Source: Duffyella gerundensis (GTDB taxonomy: Bacteria; Pseudomonadota; Gammaproteobacteria; Enterobacterales; Enterobacteriaceae). From it: a stretch of DNA of 64,000 bases. Where the stretch lies: NCBI RefSeq assembly GCF_001517405.1, contig NZ_LN907827.1, forward strand, positions 3,382,915 through 3,446,914, in the 5' to 3' direction. Of the stretch, positions 7,699-15,642 are shown piece after piece. The position numbers were made by a program, and so were the translations under genes. The notes under the pieces were generated by a model. That model saw nothing but the letters and a program-made list of their open reading frames with translations. It did not search any database and was not told the origin of the DNA. Each line of letters opens with the position of its first letter. Positions within the stretch are counted from its first letter, which is position 1.

Positions 7699-9483
7699 TT
7701 ATGCCTGCACCATCGGACCGGGGTTTTTCAGGTACTGCTCCCGGATCGCTTTCGCCGCCCAGTAAGTCAGTGCCGCCACCATGCCGGTTGGGTTGTAGCC
7801 CAGTCCCTGCGGGAAGGCGGACGCGCCAGGCACAAAGACGTTGTGCACATCCCAGCTCTGCAGATAACGGTTCAGCGCACTGGTTTTTGGATCTTCCCCC
7901 ATGATCGCGCCGCCGTTAAGGTGCGTGGTCTGATAGGACGTGGTGTCGAAATGGCTGTTGGCATTTTTGGCCGAGCCGGTCATGCCGACCGGATTCATCG
8001 CCCGCCCTAACTCCTGCTGACGCGCAAACATAAACTGCGACATCTTGATGTCGTTTGGCTGCCAGTCAAAGGTCATACGCAGCAGCGGCTGACCGTGCGA
8101 ATCTTTGTAGTTCGGATCGAGATCGAGATAGTTGGCGCGATACGACTGGTGCGCACCGTGCGCATCCATGGAAACGTGGTGCGTATAGTGATCGGCCACC
8201 GCAGCTTTCCACTTGCTACCCCAGGCTGGCGTACCGGTTGGCGTCGGCATGCCGGAGATCGGCTTGGTACCGCCCTGATTCACCCAGATCGGTGAACCGC
8301 CAACAAAGCCAACCTTCGAGTGATCGAAGTTATCGGCGTTGAATTCATCGATGGCGATGCCCGCGCCGCCGGCACCGATAAAGTTATTGGTGTGCTCGTC
8401 GCCTTTTAACAGCACCTTCAGCGTAGAGATATTCTGGTAGGCGAAGTTACGGCCAACGGTGCCCTCGTTGGTGATCGGGTTGTACGGTTTGCCGATGCCG
8501 GAAAGCAGCATCAGGTGCACGTTGTGGAACTGGAACGCTGAGAGGATAACGATATCCGCGGGCTGTTCCACTTCACGGCCCTGCGAATCAACGTAGGTCA
8601 CGCCGGTGGCGCGATTTTTCTCGTCGTTGAGGTTAACCCGCAGTACGTAAGAGTTGTCGCGCAGCTCAAACTTCGGCTCCTGGCGCAGCGCTGGCCAGAT
8701 GTTGACGTTTGGCGATGCCTTGGAATACATGTAGCAGACATAGCCGCTGCAGTAACCGCAGAAGTTGCACGGGCCCATCTGCGCGCCATAAGGGTTAGTG
8801 TAGCGGCCCGAGGTGTTGGCGGAAGGCAGATCGTAAGGATGGTAACCCAATGATTCCGCCGCTTTGGCGAACAACTGGCCGGAATAAGTGCGCTTCTGTG
8901 CGGGCAGCGGAAACGGACTGGAGCGATCGGGCGCAAAGCGGTTGCCAAACTTGCCGTCGCCGACCAGCTTGCCCTTCACGGTGTACGGCGTGCCGGAGGT
9001 GCCAAACACTTTTTCCGCCTTGTCGAAAAACGGCTCCAGTTCGTCATAGCTGACGCCGAAATCCTGAATGGTCATGCCTTCCGGGATGAACTGCTTGCCG
9101 TAGCGCTCTTCATAGTGACTGCGCATTTTCAGCTCAATCGGATCGACGCGAAAATGCACGCCAGACCAGTGCAAACCGGCGCCGCCAGTGCCGTTGCCCG
9201 GTAGAAATGCCGCCAGCTGGCGATAAGGCTGAGCGGTTTGCGAGGCATTATGACGAATGGTTACGGTGCTTTTAGAGAGATCCTGAAACAGCTTTTTGCG
9301 GATGTTGTAGGTCAGCTCGTCAATCACCTGCGGATAGGATCCATCAGGATACGTATCGCGACGTGGGCCGCGCTCCAGCGCCACCACGTTGAGGCCCGCT
9401 TCGGTCAGCTCTTTGGCCATGATCGCGCCAGCCCAGCCGAAGCCAACCACCACCGCGTCTACTTTTTTCATTACGTTTGCCAT
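7699..9483 (-). CDS. Gluconate 2-dehydrogenase, FAD (GMC) catalytic subunit
   Basis: A 594-residue GMC oxidoreductase that oxidises D-gluconate to 2-keto-D-gluconate. It has a dinucleotide-binding VVGFGWAGAIMAKELTEAG near residues 12-30, the FAD/ADP segment GNGTGGAGLHWSGVHFR, a cysteine cluster in GPCNFCGYCSGYVCYMYSK near residue 245 that could hold an Fe-S centre as reported for related flavoproteins, and the C-terminal HLNGGAIMG plus NPTGMVAALTYWAAKAI. It has no signal peptide and is probably carried through Tat by the gamma subunit encoded just upstream (stop 3 bases from this start). The close relative 2-ketogluconate dehydrogenase has the same architecture; presence with gcd favours gluconate. 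Confidence 0.93.
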   Translation of the reverse strand: MANVMKKVDAVVVGFGWAGAIMAKELTEAGLNVVALERGPRRDTYPDGSYPQVIDELTYNIRKKLFQDLSKSTVTIRHNASQTAQPYRQLAAFLPGNGTGGAGLHWSGVHFRVDPIELKMRSHYEERYGKQFIPEGMTIQDFGVSYDELEPFFDKAEKVFGTSGTPYTVKGKLVGDGKFGNRFAPDRSSPFPLPAQKRTYSGQLFAKAAESLGYHPYDLPSANTSGRYTNPYGAQMGPCNFCGYCSGYVCYMYSKASPNVNIWPALRQEPKFELRDNSYVLRVNLNDEKNRATGVTYVDSQGREVEQPADIVILSAFQFHNVHLMLLSGIGKPYNPITNEGTVGRNFAYQNISTLKVLLKGDEHTNNFIGAGGAGIAIDEFNADNFDHSKVGFVGGSPIWVNQGGTKPISGMPTPTGTPAWGSKWKAAVADHYTHHVSMDAHGAHQSYRANYLDLDPNYKDSHGQPLLRMTFDWQPNDIKMSQFMFARQQELGRAMNPVGMTGSAKNANSHFDTTSYQTTHLNGGAIMGEDPKTSALNRYLQSWDVHNVFVPGASAFPQGLGYNPTGMVAALTYWAAKAIREQYLKNPGPMVQA

Positions 9484-9485
9484 GA

Positions 9486-10220
9486 TTATGCTCTCTCTCC
9501 GCGAATGGAAACTGGCGGCAGAGGATAGCTAACGTCCCGTTCAACCCAGTCCATGAAATCAGCGCGTGCGCCTGGAAAACCGACCAGCTTCCAGCCGACC
9601 ATATTTTGATTGCCACCGTGTACCGGATCGCAGAAAAAGCCCTCGCGGGTGTTTTGCAGCAGATAGGTGAAAAATGTTGCGGCAGGCACCTGTTTAAATT
9701 CAACTTTGCCCGCTTCCATCGCCTGTAGCAGCGCATCCTGCTGGCTGGCGTCGAGCTGCGCAAAAATTTTGCCGTACTGCGCTTTGGCTGCTTCGTCGGT
9801 ATCGGCAATGCCCAGCCGATAGAGCTGTTGCGGCACCAGCGGCAGTTGATAACCCAGCTCTTTGATCGAATCGGGATGGAACGGTCCCTGCATATACCAG
9901 TTCGAGCCGGTGCCCCACGGCGTATTCATCTGGCGATCGATAAATTCCGGCACGCCCGCTTCCACGGCGCCTGGACCCCGATCGTCTTTCGGGATTAAGC
10001 GGCCTACCGCGGCGGCAACAAATGCATACTCTTCGGGAGTGAACCAGCTCGGCTGATACGCCCGCGCTTCCTGATCCTCAACCGGACGCACGTCGGCTGC
10101 AACGGCTGGCGTAATGGCCAGCGAGCCCACGGCGGAACTGCCGAGCGCCATGGCGGGCGCCAGCGTGATGGTACGCAGCAGGAAATCCCGACGCGAATGG
10201 CCCTGTTTCTCTTTTGACAT
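9486..10220 (-). CDS. Gluconate 2-dehydrogenase gamma subunit, Tat signal
   Basis: A 244-residue subunit-3 family protein. The N-terminus has a twin-arginine signal, [19 protein letters not shown], with likely cleavage after residue 41 (TPAVAAD). The remainder matches the gluconate 2-dehydrogenase subunit 3 pattern, including [35 protein letters not shown] and [23 protein letters not shown]. It escorts the flavoprotein to the periplasm and stabilises it. It is the first gene of the operon; its promoter must lie in the 293-bp gap shared with divergent sbmA. Start ATG at 10220. Confidence 0.93.
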   Translation of the reverse strand: MSKEKQGHSRRDFLLRTITLAPAMALGSSAVGSLAITPAVAADVRPVEDQEARAYQPSWFTPEEYAFVAAAVGRLIPKDDRGPGAVEAGVPEFIDRQMNTPWGTGSNWYMQGPFHPDSIKELGYQLPLVPQQLYRLGIADTDEAAKAQYGKIFAQLDASQQDALLQAMEAGKVEFKQVPAATFFTYLLQNTREGFFCDPVHGGNQNMVGWKLVGFPGARADFMDWVERDVSYPLPPVSIRGERA

Positions 10221-10513
10221 GACATTGCCTTAGCACCACTGCGAAGCGGCACAAAATTGGGTGTTAGCGATTTATCTTTGTTATGAGGGGTAAATTATAG
10301 GGTAATCGCAAATGTTACTGGTAACAAAGCGCGATTGTAACACTCTTTTTTCGCAAAAATAGGACGACTTTTTCAAAATCGCACAAATTCATTAACATAA
10401 TGAGCACATTAGCGCGGAGGCCTGCGCTGGGTTTGTAACCTCCTTTCATAACCTTCTGAAGACGGCAAAGCGGTTTGACGTTATAACAGTGCAGTCGCAA
10501 CTGTGGAGTGCTT

Positions 10514-11746
10514 ATGTTTACATCTTTTTTTCCGCGTCCGGGCCTGTTTTTCAGCTCCGCCGCTATCTGGAGTTTGCTGGTTATCTTATTCTGGTTCGCC
10601 GGTGGCAATGAGATCATTTTTCACCTGCCTGCGCTGGCGGAGTACGCTAACAAGCCGCTGCCGAATAGCGTGCTGCGTTTTGTGCAGCCGTCACAGCTCT
10701 GGTTTTATGCCTATTTTGTCATTGCGGTAGCGCTGTTCGCTGGCGTCTGGGCGGTGTGCAGCCCGCACCCGTGGCAGCGCTGGTCGGTGCTTGGCTCCGC
10801 GCTGATCATCTTCTTTACCTGGTTTGATGTGCAGGTGAATGTAGCGATTAACGCCTGGTACGCTCCCTTTTACGATCTGATTCAAAAAGCGCTCAACAAA
10901 ACGGGCTCTGTGCCCATTGAAGATCTCTATCACCAGATGTGGGGATTTTTGGGCATTGCGCTAGTCGCCGTGATCATTGGCATCTTTAACGCTTTTTTTA
11001 TCAGTCACTGGATTTTCCGTTGGCGTACGGCGATGAATAACTTTTATATGACGCACTGGCAGCGCCTGCGCCATGTGGAAGGCGCCTCGCAGCGTGTGCA
11101 GGAAGACACCATGCGCTTTTCCACCACGCTGGAGAGCTGGGGCGTTAACTTAATTCGCGCCGTGATGACGCTGGTGGCATTTTTGCCGGTGCTGATTGTT
11201 TTATCAAAACATGTGCCCACCGTGCCTTTGCTTGGCTCAATGCCCTACGCACTGGTGATTATTGCCGTGGCCTGGTCGTTGTTTGGTACCTCGCTGCTGG
11301 CGGTAGTAGGGATAAAATTACCGGGGCTGGAATTTCGTAATCAGCGGGTGGAAGCGGCCTACCGTAAAGAGCTGGTGTATGGCGAAGATGATGCCAACCG
11401 CGCCACGCCGCCCACGGTGGCCGAGCTGTTCAGTCGTGTGCGTCATAACTATTTTCGTCTCTACTTTCACTATCTCTACTTCAATATGACGCGCATCCTT
11501 TATCTGCAGGTGGATAGCCTGTTCGGGCTGTTTGTGCTGTTTCCTGCGATCATTGCTGGCACTATTACGCTGGGATTGCTCAGCCAAATCAGCAACGTGT
11601 TTGATCAGGTGCGCAGTTCCTTCCAGTATCTGATCAACTCGTGGTCGACGCTGATTGAACTGATGTCGATCTACAAGCGTCTGCGCAGTTTTGAGCAGAT
11701 TCTTGACGATGTGCCGCACCACGAAAAGCTGATGGATTCAAAGTAG
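10514..11746 (+). CDS. sbmA: SbmA, proton-driven peptide transporter
   Basis: A 410-residue inner-membrane protein that imports microcin B17/J25, bleomycin and proline-rich antimicrobial peptides; homologous to BacA of symbiotic rhizobia. The start is [10 protein letters not shown], as in E. coli (MFKSFFPKPG), with GGAG seven bases upstream; an in-frame GTG two codons before is not needed. Seven or eight hydrophobic segments are seen, with conserved [68 protein letters not shown] and [25 protein letters not shown]. Unlike ABC exporters of similar shape it has no ATPase domain. It shares its upstream region with the divergent gluconate dehydrogenase operon and has no yaiW partner. Confidence 0.95.
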   Translation: MFTSFFPRPGLFFSSAAIWSLLVILFWFAGGNEIIFHLPALAEYANKPLPNSVLRFVQPSQLWFYAYFVIAVALFAGVWAVCSPHPWQRWSVLGSALIIFFTWFDVQVNVAINAWYAPFYDLIQKALNKTGSVPIEDLYHQMWGFLGIALVAVIIGIFNAFFISHWIFRWRTAMNNFYMTHWQRLRHVEGASQRVQEDTMRFSTTLESWGVNLIRAVMTLVAFLPVLIVLSKHVPTVPLLGSMPYALVIIAVAWSLFGTSLLAVVGIKLPGLEFRNQRVEAAYRKELVYGEDDANRATPPTVAELFSRVRHNYFRLYFHYLYFNMTRILYLQVDSLFGLFVLFPAIIAGTITLGLLSQISNVFDQVRSSFQYLINSWSTLIELMSIYKRLRSFEQILDDVPHHEKLMDSK

Positions 11747-11753
11747 TTGTGCA

Positions 11754-11779
11754 GCTTCCGCCCGCTTAAGGGCGGAAGC
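11754..11779. terminator. Hairpin between convergent sbmA and dhaK
   Basis: Perfect 10-bp stem GCTTCCGCCC / GGGCGGAAGC with loop GCTTAA, 8 bases after the sbmA stop and 9 before the dhaK stop. No T-run on either strand, so its efficiency is uncertain. Confidence 0.6.
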
Positions 11780-11787
11780 CACTACGA

Positions 11788-13425
11788 TCAGACGAGGTTA
11801 GCAAAAACCTGTTCTACCGCGTACGCCCCCGGATCTTTCACCCCGTGCAGGCTCTCCTGATTAAGATACGATGAGCGACCCGCTTTCGCTGCGTTCATCT
11901 GCGTCGTGGCATCAGCGCCCTGCTTCGCCGCCTCTGCCGCTTCTTTCAGGCTTTTCCCTGCGACCAACGCTTCCAGTGCAGGCTGCAACGCGTCGACCAG
12001 CGTGCGATCGCCCGGCTGCGCGCCACCGTAATGTTTCATCTGCTCCAGCCCGGCCAGCAGCGCCTGCGGTAACTTTTCGCCCTGCTCAAGCTGTTGTCCG
12101 GCAGCGGTAAACAGAATCGACATCAACACGCCGCTTGAGCCGCCCATTACCGTGGCCAGCTGTTCGCCCACCAGCGCCAGCAGCGCTGCCGGTTGGTTCA
12201 GCGGCAAACGGTTCGCCTTCAGTTCCTGCTGCACCTTGCGCGCACCGGCCGCAAACGTGGAGCCGGTATCACCGTCACCCACTTTGGCATCGAGATCGTT
12301 AAGCGCCTTTTCCAGATCCACCAATGTCTGGCTGACGCTGCTCACCACCGCGCCCACCGCCGCGTTTTCTGATGGCGTGGCGTCCGGCAGACGCGCCACG
12401 CGCTCGCCTTTAATCGTCTGCGCCGCGCCAGCGACACGCAGCGGCTGCCAGCCACTGGTTTCTACCGGCGCCTGCAGCGCATCGAGAAAGTCCGCTTCCA
12501 GCTGCAGTGTGGTCAGCGAAAAGCCTTTCATATCCAGCGCGCTGACCAGCGTCGCCGGGCCGACCAGATGAGTAATGCGGTCGCCGAGCGCAGAGGCCAT
12601 CACCTCGCGCGTCAGCACGCCCATCTCCAGCATGGAGAAGCCGCCGAGGTTATTGATCAGTAACAGCACCTTTTTCTCTGCTGGCAGGTTTTCCAGCAGT
12701 TTGCCGGTCATGGTGTCGACAATCTCACGGCTGTTCTGCGTCGGCAGCGTGCTGACGCCAGGCTCGCCGTGAATGCCCATGCCTAACTCGCTTTCGCCCG
12801 CCTTCACCCGCTCATCACGGTCTTCGCCCGGCAGATGGCAGGTGGCAAATGCCAGCCCGATGCTCGACGTGGCGTTGATGGCGCGATTGGCGATGGCCGT
12901 GACGTCGGTCAGCGATTTGCCCGCTTCTGCGGCGGCACCGGCGATTTTGTGAATCAGCGCCGTACCGGCAAGGCCACGTGGCTGCGGATTATCCGGCAGC
13001 GCGATATCATCTTTCACCATTACCAGCTCGACCTTGTAACCGAGGTTTTTCGCTTTTTCGGCCGCCAGGCCAAAGTTGAGGCGGTCGCCGGTGTAGTTTT
13101 TCACAATCAGCAGGCAGCCAGCCTCACCGGTGACGTTAATGATCGCGCTAAGTACCGCATCGACGCTGGGCGAAGCGAAAATATCGCCGCACACCGCCGC
13201 CGTCAGCATGCCTTTACCGACAAAACCAACGTGCGCGGGCTCATGACCGGATCCGCCGCCAGAAATCAGCGCGACCTTGTTCTTATCCCAGTCATTGCGT
13301 ACCACAACGCGAATCTCTTCGCCCACCTCAAGCCGACTGAGGTTGGCCCACGGCGTGCTCAGCAGTGCGCCTTCGATCGCTTCATTAACCACGTGCTGTT
13401 TATCGTTGAAAAAAAACTGGCTCAT
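11788..13425 (-). CDS. dhaK: Single-chain ATP-dependent dihydroxyacetone kinase
   Basis: A 545-residue DhaK-DhaL fusion like that of Citrobacter freundii, which phosphorylates dihydroxyacetone (and glyceraldehyde) with ATP instead of PTS phosphate. The K domain (1-330) has SGGGSGHEPAHVGFVGKGMLTAAVCGD, NYTGDRLNFG and the substrate-linking His in GMGIHGEPG. The L domain (about 350-545) has LDAKVGDGDTGSTFAAGA, which binds Mg-ATP through Asp residues, and VMGGSSGVLMSILFTAAG. The start ATG follows GGAGAGGATGTT. It stands alone, without glycerol dehydrogenase or a DhaR-type regulator nearby, so it may serve free dihydroxyacetone in general metabolism. Confidence 0.95.
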   Translation of the reverse strand: MSQFFFNDKQHVVNEAIEGALLSTPWANLSRLEVGEEIRVVVRNDWDKNKVALISGGGSGHEPAHVGFVGKGMLTAAVCGDIFASPSVDAVLSAIINVTGEAGCLLIVKNYTGDRLNFGLAAEKAKNLGYKVELVMVKDDIALPDNPQPRGLAGTALIHKIAGAAAEAGKSLTDVTAIANRAINATSSIGLAFATCHLPGEDRDERVKAGESELGMGIHGEPGVSTLPTQNSREIVDTMTGKLLENLPAEKKVLLLINNLGGFSMLEMGVLTREVMASALGDRITHLVGPATLVSALDMKGFSLTTLQLEADFLDALQAPVETSGWQPLRVAGAAQTIKGERVARLPDATPSENAAVGAVVSSVSQTLVDLEKALNDLDAKVGDGDTGSTFAAGARKVQQELKANRLPLNQPAALLALVGEQLATVMGGSSGVLMSILFTAAGQQLEQGEKLPQALLAGLEQMKHYGGAQPGDRTLVDALQPALEALVAGKSLKEAAEAAKQGADATTQMNAAKAGRSSYLNQESLHGVKDPGAYAVEQVFANLV

Positions 13426-13525
13426 AACATCCTCTCCGATGGTGTTGAGCGCGCCAGAAATGGCGGCAGAAAGGGTTAAATGTAGTTGATCGTGCGAGGT
13501 AAAGTGATGGATGAGTGCGCAAATG

Positions 13526-13545
13526 CGGGACGGCGTGCCGTCCCG
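13526..13545 (-). terminator. Hairpin after yncE
   Basis: Stem CGGGACGG / CCGTCCCG, loop CGTG, 9 bases beyond the yncE stop codon on the minus strand. It lacks a T-run. Confidence 0.45.
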
Positions 13546-13553
13546 GCCAGGGT

Positions 13554-14612
13554 TTATTTGAGGGCGATGCGCATCACGCTGTCAGGCGCGGTGGCTTCTT
13601 TTTTCGGCGAGCTGGCCTGTTTCACGCTGACATAGAGCGCCTGACCATCGGCCGACAGCGCCAGGCTGTTAGGCATACCCGGTGCGGTAATGGTCTGCAA
13701 TACGTTGTAGTTGCGCGCATTAATAATGCTGACCGTGCCCGCTTTGCGGTGCGTGACATAAAGCTCCTGACGTTGCGGATTAAACAGTACCGCCAGCGAT
13801 TCCGGCACGGCAATTTTGTGTACGACCTTGCCGCTGCGGGTGTCCACTACCAGCACCGCCGCCTGTTTTGAATCGGTGATAAAGGCACGATGGGTTGCGG
13901 TATCCAGGCTGATATTCAGGAAGAAATGCTCCTGGCCCTCCTCCAGCTTCTGCCGTTTCTCAACCGCGTTGGTACGCGTGTTGACGGTGATCAGTTCACC
14001 CTCGCCGTTGGTGACGTAGAGCTTCTGCGCCGCTGCATCCAGCGCCAGACCCGTGCCGCCCTTGCCGGTATCTGGCACGGTGCTGAGCAGCTGCATGGTT
14101 TTGCCATCCACCACCCACACCACGCTCGGCGCACCGACGCCGCTGATATAGACGCGGTTGGTGGCCGCATCGACCACCAGCTCACGCGGCTGCAGCGGCT
14201 TAACCTCTTTGGATCGTTTACGCGCATCCAGCACCAGCCGACCACGCACTTCACCGCTGCTGGCATCGATCGCGGTCACTGCACCTTCTACCGAGTTACC
14301 GACGTACAGCGTGTTGGTCTGCGGATTGATGGCGGCGCCAAAGGGTTTAAGATCGTTGTGGATAATCTGGGTAATCGCCAGCGTTTGTGGATCAAGGCGA
14401 TAGACCACGCCGCCTTTATCGAGGCTGCGACTTTGCGACGTCGCCAGGAACAGCGCATTGTCGCTGCCGCTAAAAGCGAGCTCGTAAGCGCCCTTCGCCA
14501 CCGGCTGATTCAGGGTTTCACCGGGCTGCGCTAACGCGGCCGTCGACAGTAATAAGGAAGCGAGCACCAGCGGACGTAGCGCCCACTGAGCTGTTTTTTG
14601 CACAGCGTTCAT
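13554..14612 (-). CDS. yncE: YncE, secreted iron-regulated beta-propeller protein
   Basis: A 352-residue seven-bladed YVTN-type propeller with a signal peptide ending at TAALAQPG. Conserved YncE blocks are KGAYELAFSGSDNALFLATSQSRSLDKGGVVYRLD, HNDLKPFGAAINPQTNTLYVGN, RLVLDARKRSKEVKPLQPRELVVD, FFLNISLDTATHRAFITDSK and PESLAVLFNPQRQELYVTHR, the last part of one repeat. In E. coli yncE is induced by iron shortage and sits opposite the TonB receptor gene yncD (now pqqU); the molecular role of YncE is unsettled. Here a good Fur box lies about 100 bp upstream, but no receptor gene is adjacent; a repeat pair and aer take that place. Start ATG with GGAGAAG upstream. Confidence 0.93.
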   Translation of the reverse strand: MNAVQKTAQWALRPLVLASLLLSTAALAQPGETLNQPVAKGAYELAFSGSDNALFLATSQSRSLDKGGVVYRLDPQTLAITQIIHNDLKPFGAAINPQTNTLYVGNSVEGAVTAIDASSGEVRGRLVLDARKRSKEVKPLQPRELVVDAATNRVYISGVGAPSVVWVVDGKTMQLLSTVPDTGKGGTGLALDAAAQKLYVTNGEGELITVNTRTNAVEKRQKLEEGQEHFFLNISLDTATHRAFITDSKQAAVLVVDTRSGKVVHKIAVPESLAVLFNPQRQELYVTHRKAGTVSIINARNYNVLQTITAPGMPNSLALSADGQALYVSVKQASSPKKEATAPDSVMRIALK

Positions 14613-14708
14613 AACTTCTCCATGGCAAAAGCCGCTGCGGGATTGCAGCGCTGCTAATTAACTGACTCCATTGCAACCGCATCAAAGAGAAAAAATAACG
14701 ACTTTTTT

Positions 14709-14727
14709 GAGAATAATAATCATTTAG
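14709..14727 (-). promoter_or_regulatory. Fur box upstream of yncE
   Basis: GAGAATAATAATCATTTAG agrees with the 19-bp Fur consensus GATAATGATAATCATTATC at 14 positions. It sits 97 bp before the yncE start codon and supports Fur repression. Confidence 0.75.
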
Positions 14728-14789
14728 GAGAGAGAATACCAGGGAATTGGGGATGGCGGTGGGGCACCGCCTGGGGAGTATGGCGGCGG

Positions 14790-15202
14790 CCATTTCGTTC
14801 TGCCTTGCAGGCGGGCTTTTAAGGTCAATGTCTTTAAGGTCAACGACCATTTCGTCTGCCTTACAGGCGGGCTTTTAAGGTCAATGTATTTAAGGTCAAC
14901 GTCTTTAAGGTCAACGTCTTTAAGGTCAACGACCATTTCGTTCTGCCCTTCGGGCCGCCCGAGCAGGGGCGGCATGCGCCCCGCCCCTGCACCCCGGCTA
15001 TCCGGCAAACACAACCGCCCGCCACCGGCGGGTTCCCTCAGCAAAACCCTTTTCCTGACGGACCGGACGCGATTCGCTCCCAGCTCAACGCGTCCTCTCG
15101 CCGCATCCCTGCGGCTCGCCCTGGAAAACGCTTTTGCCTCGGCGTTTGTGATGCCTCCTCAAGGTCAAAACCCTGATCAAAATCAAAAGATTAAGACCTG
15201 AA
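14790..15202 (+). repeat. Repeat element copy A of an inverted pair (left arm)
   Basis: About 410 bp homologous, in inverted orientation, to 15212-15620. Shared blocks in order from the outside in are CCATTTCGTTCTGCC, a CCCGAGCAGGG-rich GC block, CTATCCGGCAAACACAACCG, a CCCGCC..GGCGGG hairpin, GACGGACC..CGCGATTCGCTCC and GTGATGCCTCCTCAAGGTCA with AAAACCC. It contains an open frame (14884-15201, ATG start) with residues LSGKHNRPP, TDRTRFAP and VMPPQGQNP that recur in copy B. It begins with a 56-bp direct repeat (14790-14846 and 14847-14902). Probably a dispersed intergenic element of this genus; whether it is translated is not known. Confidence 0.85.
14821..14936 (+). repeat. 15-bp tandem repeats in copy A
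   Basis: Unit AAGGTCAACGTCTTT. Three complete units in a row at 14877-14921 (first with two changes), a fourth partial unit from 14922, and an earlier unit plus partial at 14821-14845. The period equals five codons and keeps the open frame. Confidence 0.95.
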
Positions 15203-15505
15203 TTCAAAAATAAACCCAAAACCAAAATCAAAAAATTTGAACTAGGTTTTGAACTAGGTTTTGACTTGGGTTTTGACCTTGAGGAGGCATCACAACTGCT
15301 GAGGAGGTGAACATTTTAGGATGTCCCGCCATGGATGGCGGGACAAGGGAGCGCTGAGCAGGAGCGAATCGCGAGCGGTCCGTGAAGAAATGTGAACCGA
15401 CGAAGGTACCCGCCTGAGGCGGGCGGTTGTGTTTGCCGGATAGCGCGGGTGCAGGGCCGGGGCGACTGCCGGCCCTGCTCGGGCTGCCTTTAGGCAGAAC
15501 GAAAT

Positions 15506-15553
15506 GGCCTTTGACTTGGCCCTTGACCTGGCCCTTGACCTGGCTCTTAAAAA
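15506..15553 (-). repeat. 12-bp tandem repeats in copy B
   Basis: GGCCTTTGACTT, GGCCCTTGACCT twice, then GGCTCTTAAAAA. On the minus strand the core is AGGTCAAGGGCC, sharing AGGTCAA with the 15-bp unit of copy A. The period equals four codons (VKGQ repeated in the minus-strand frame). Confidence 0.93.
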
Positions 15554-15593
15554 GGCCGCCTGCAAGGCAGAACAAAATGGCCGTTGACCTTAA

Positions 15594-15613
15594 AAAGCAG
15601 CCCGCTTTCGGGC
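15594..15613 (-). terminator. Terminator of aer
   Basis: GCCCG / CGGGC stem with loop AAAG followed on the minus strand by TGC and TTTTT, 30 bases after the aer stop. Confidence 0.65.
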
Positions 15614-15642
15614 AGAAACTCCCGCGCTTTCCGGCGCGCCTC

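Larger units (their letters stand above)
15212..15620 (-). repeat. Repeat element copy B of an inverted pair (right arm)
   Basis: Minus-strand homologue of 14790-15202. An open frame on the minus strand (15228-15575) carries LSGKHNRPP, TDRSRFAP and VMPPQGQNP. The distance between the first and last of these is 41 residues in both copies, although most residues between them differ. Near the centre, 12-bp units (GAACTAGGTTTT twice, then GACTTGGGTTTT; 15239-15274) repeat, and a GTCCCGCC/GGCGGGAC hairpin lies at 15323-15343. The outer end merges with the aer terminator. Confidence 0.85.

Noticed and set aside
7566..7904. Small genes on the plus strand inside the gluconate dehydrogenase operon
   Set aside because: Shadows of GC-rich coding sequence in other frames.
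10315..10617. 100-residue frame in the gluconate dehydrogenase/sbmA gap
   Set aside because: Overlaps sbmA's start on the other strand, with no ribosome binding site and an AT-rich random composition.
14821..14936. CRISPR array
   Set aside because: Repeats of 15 bp are directly joined without spacers, and no cas genes are near.
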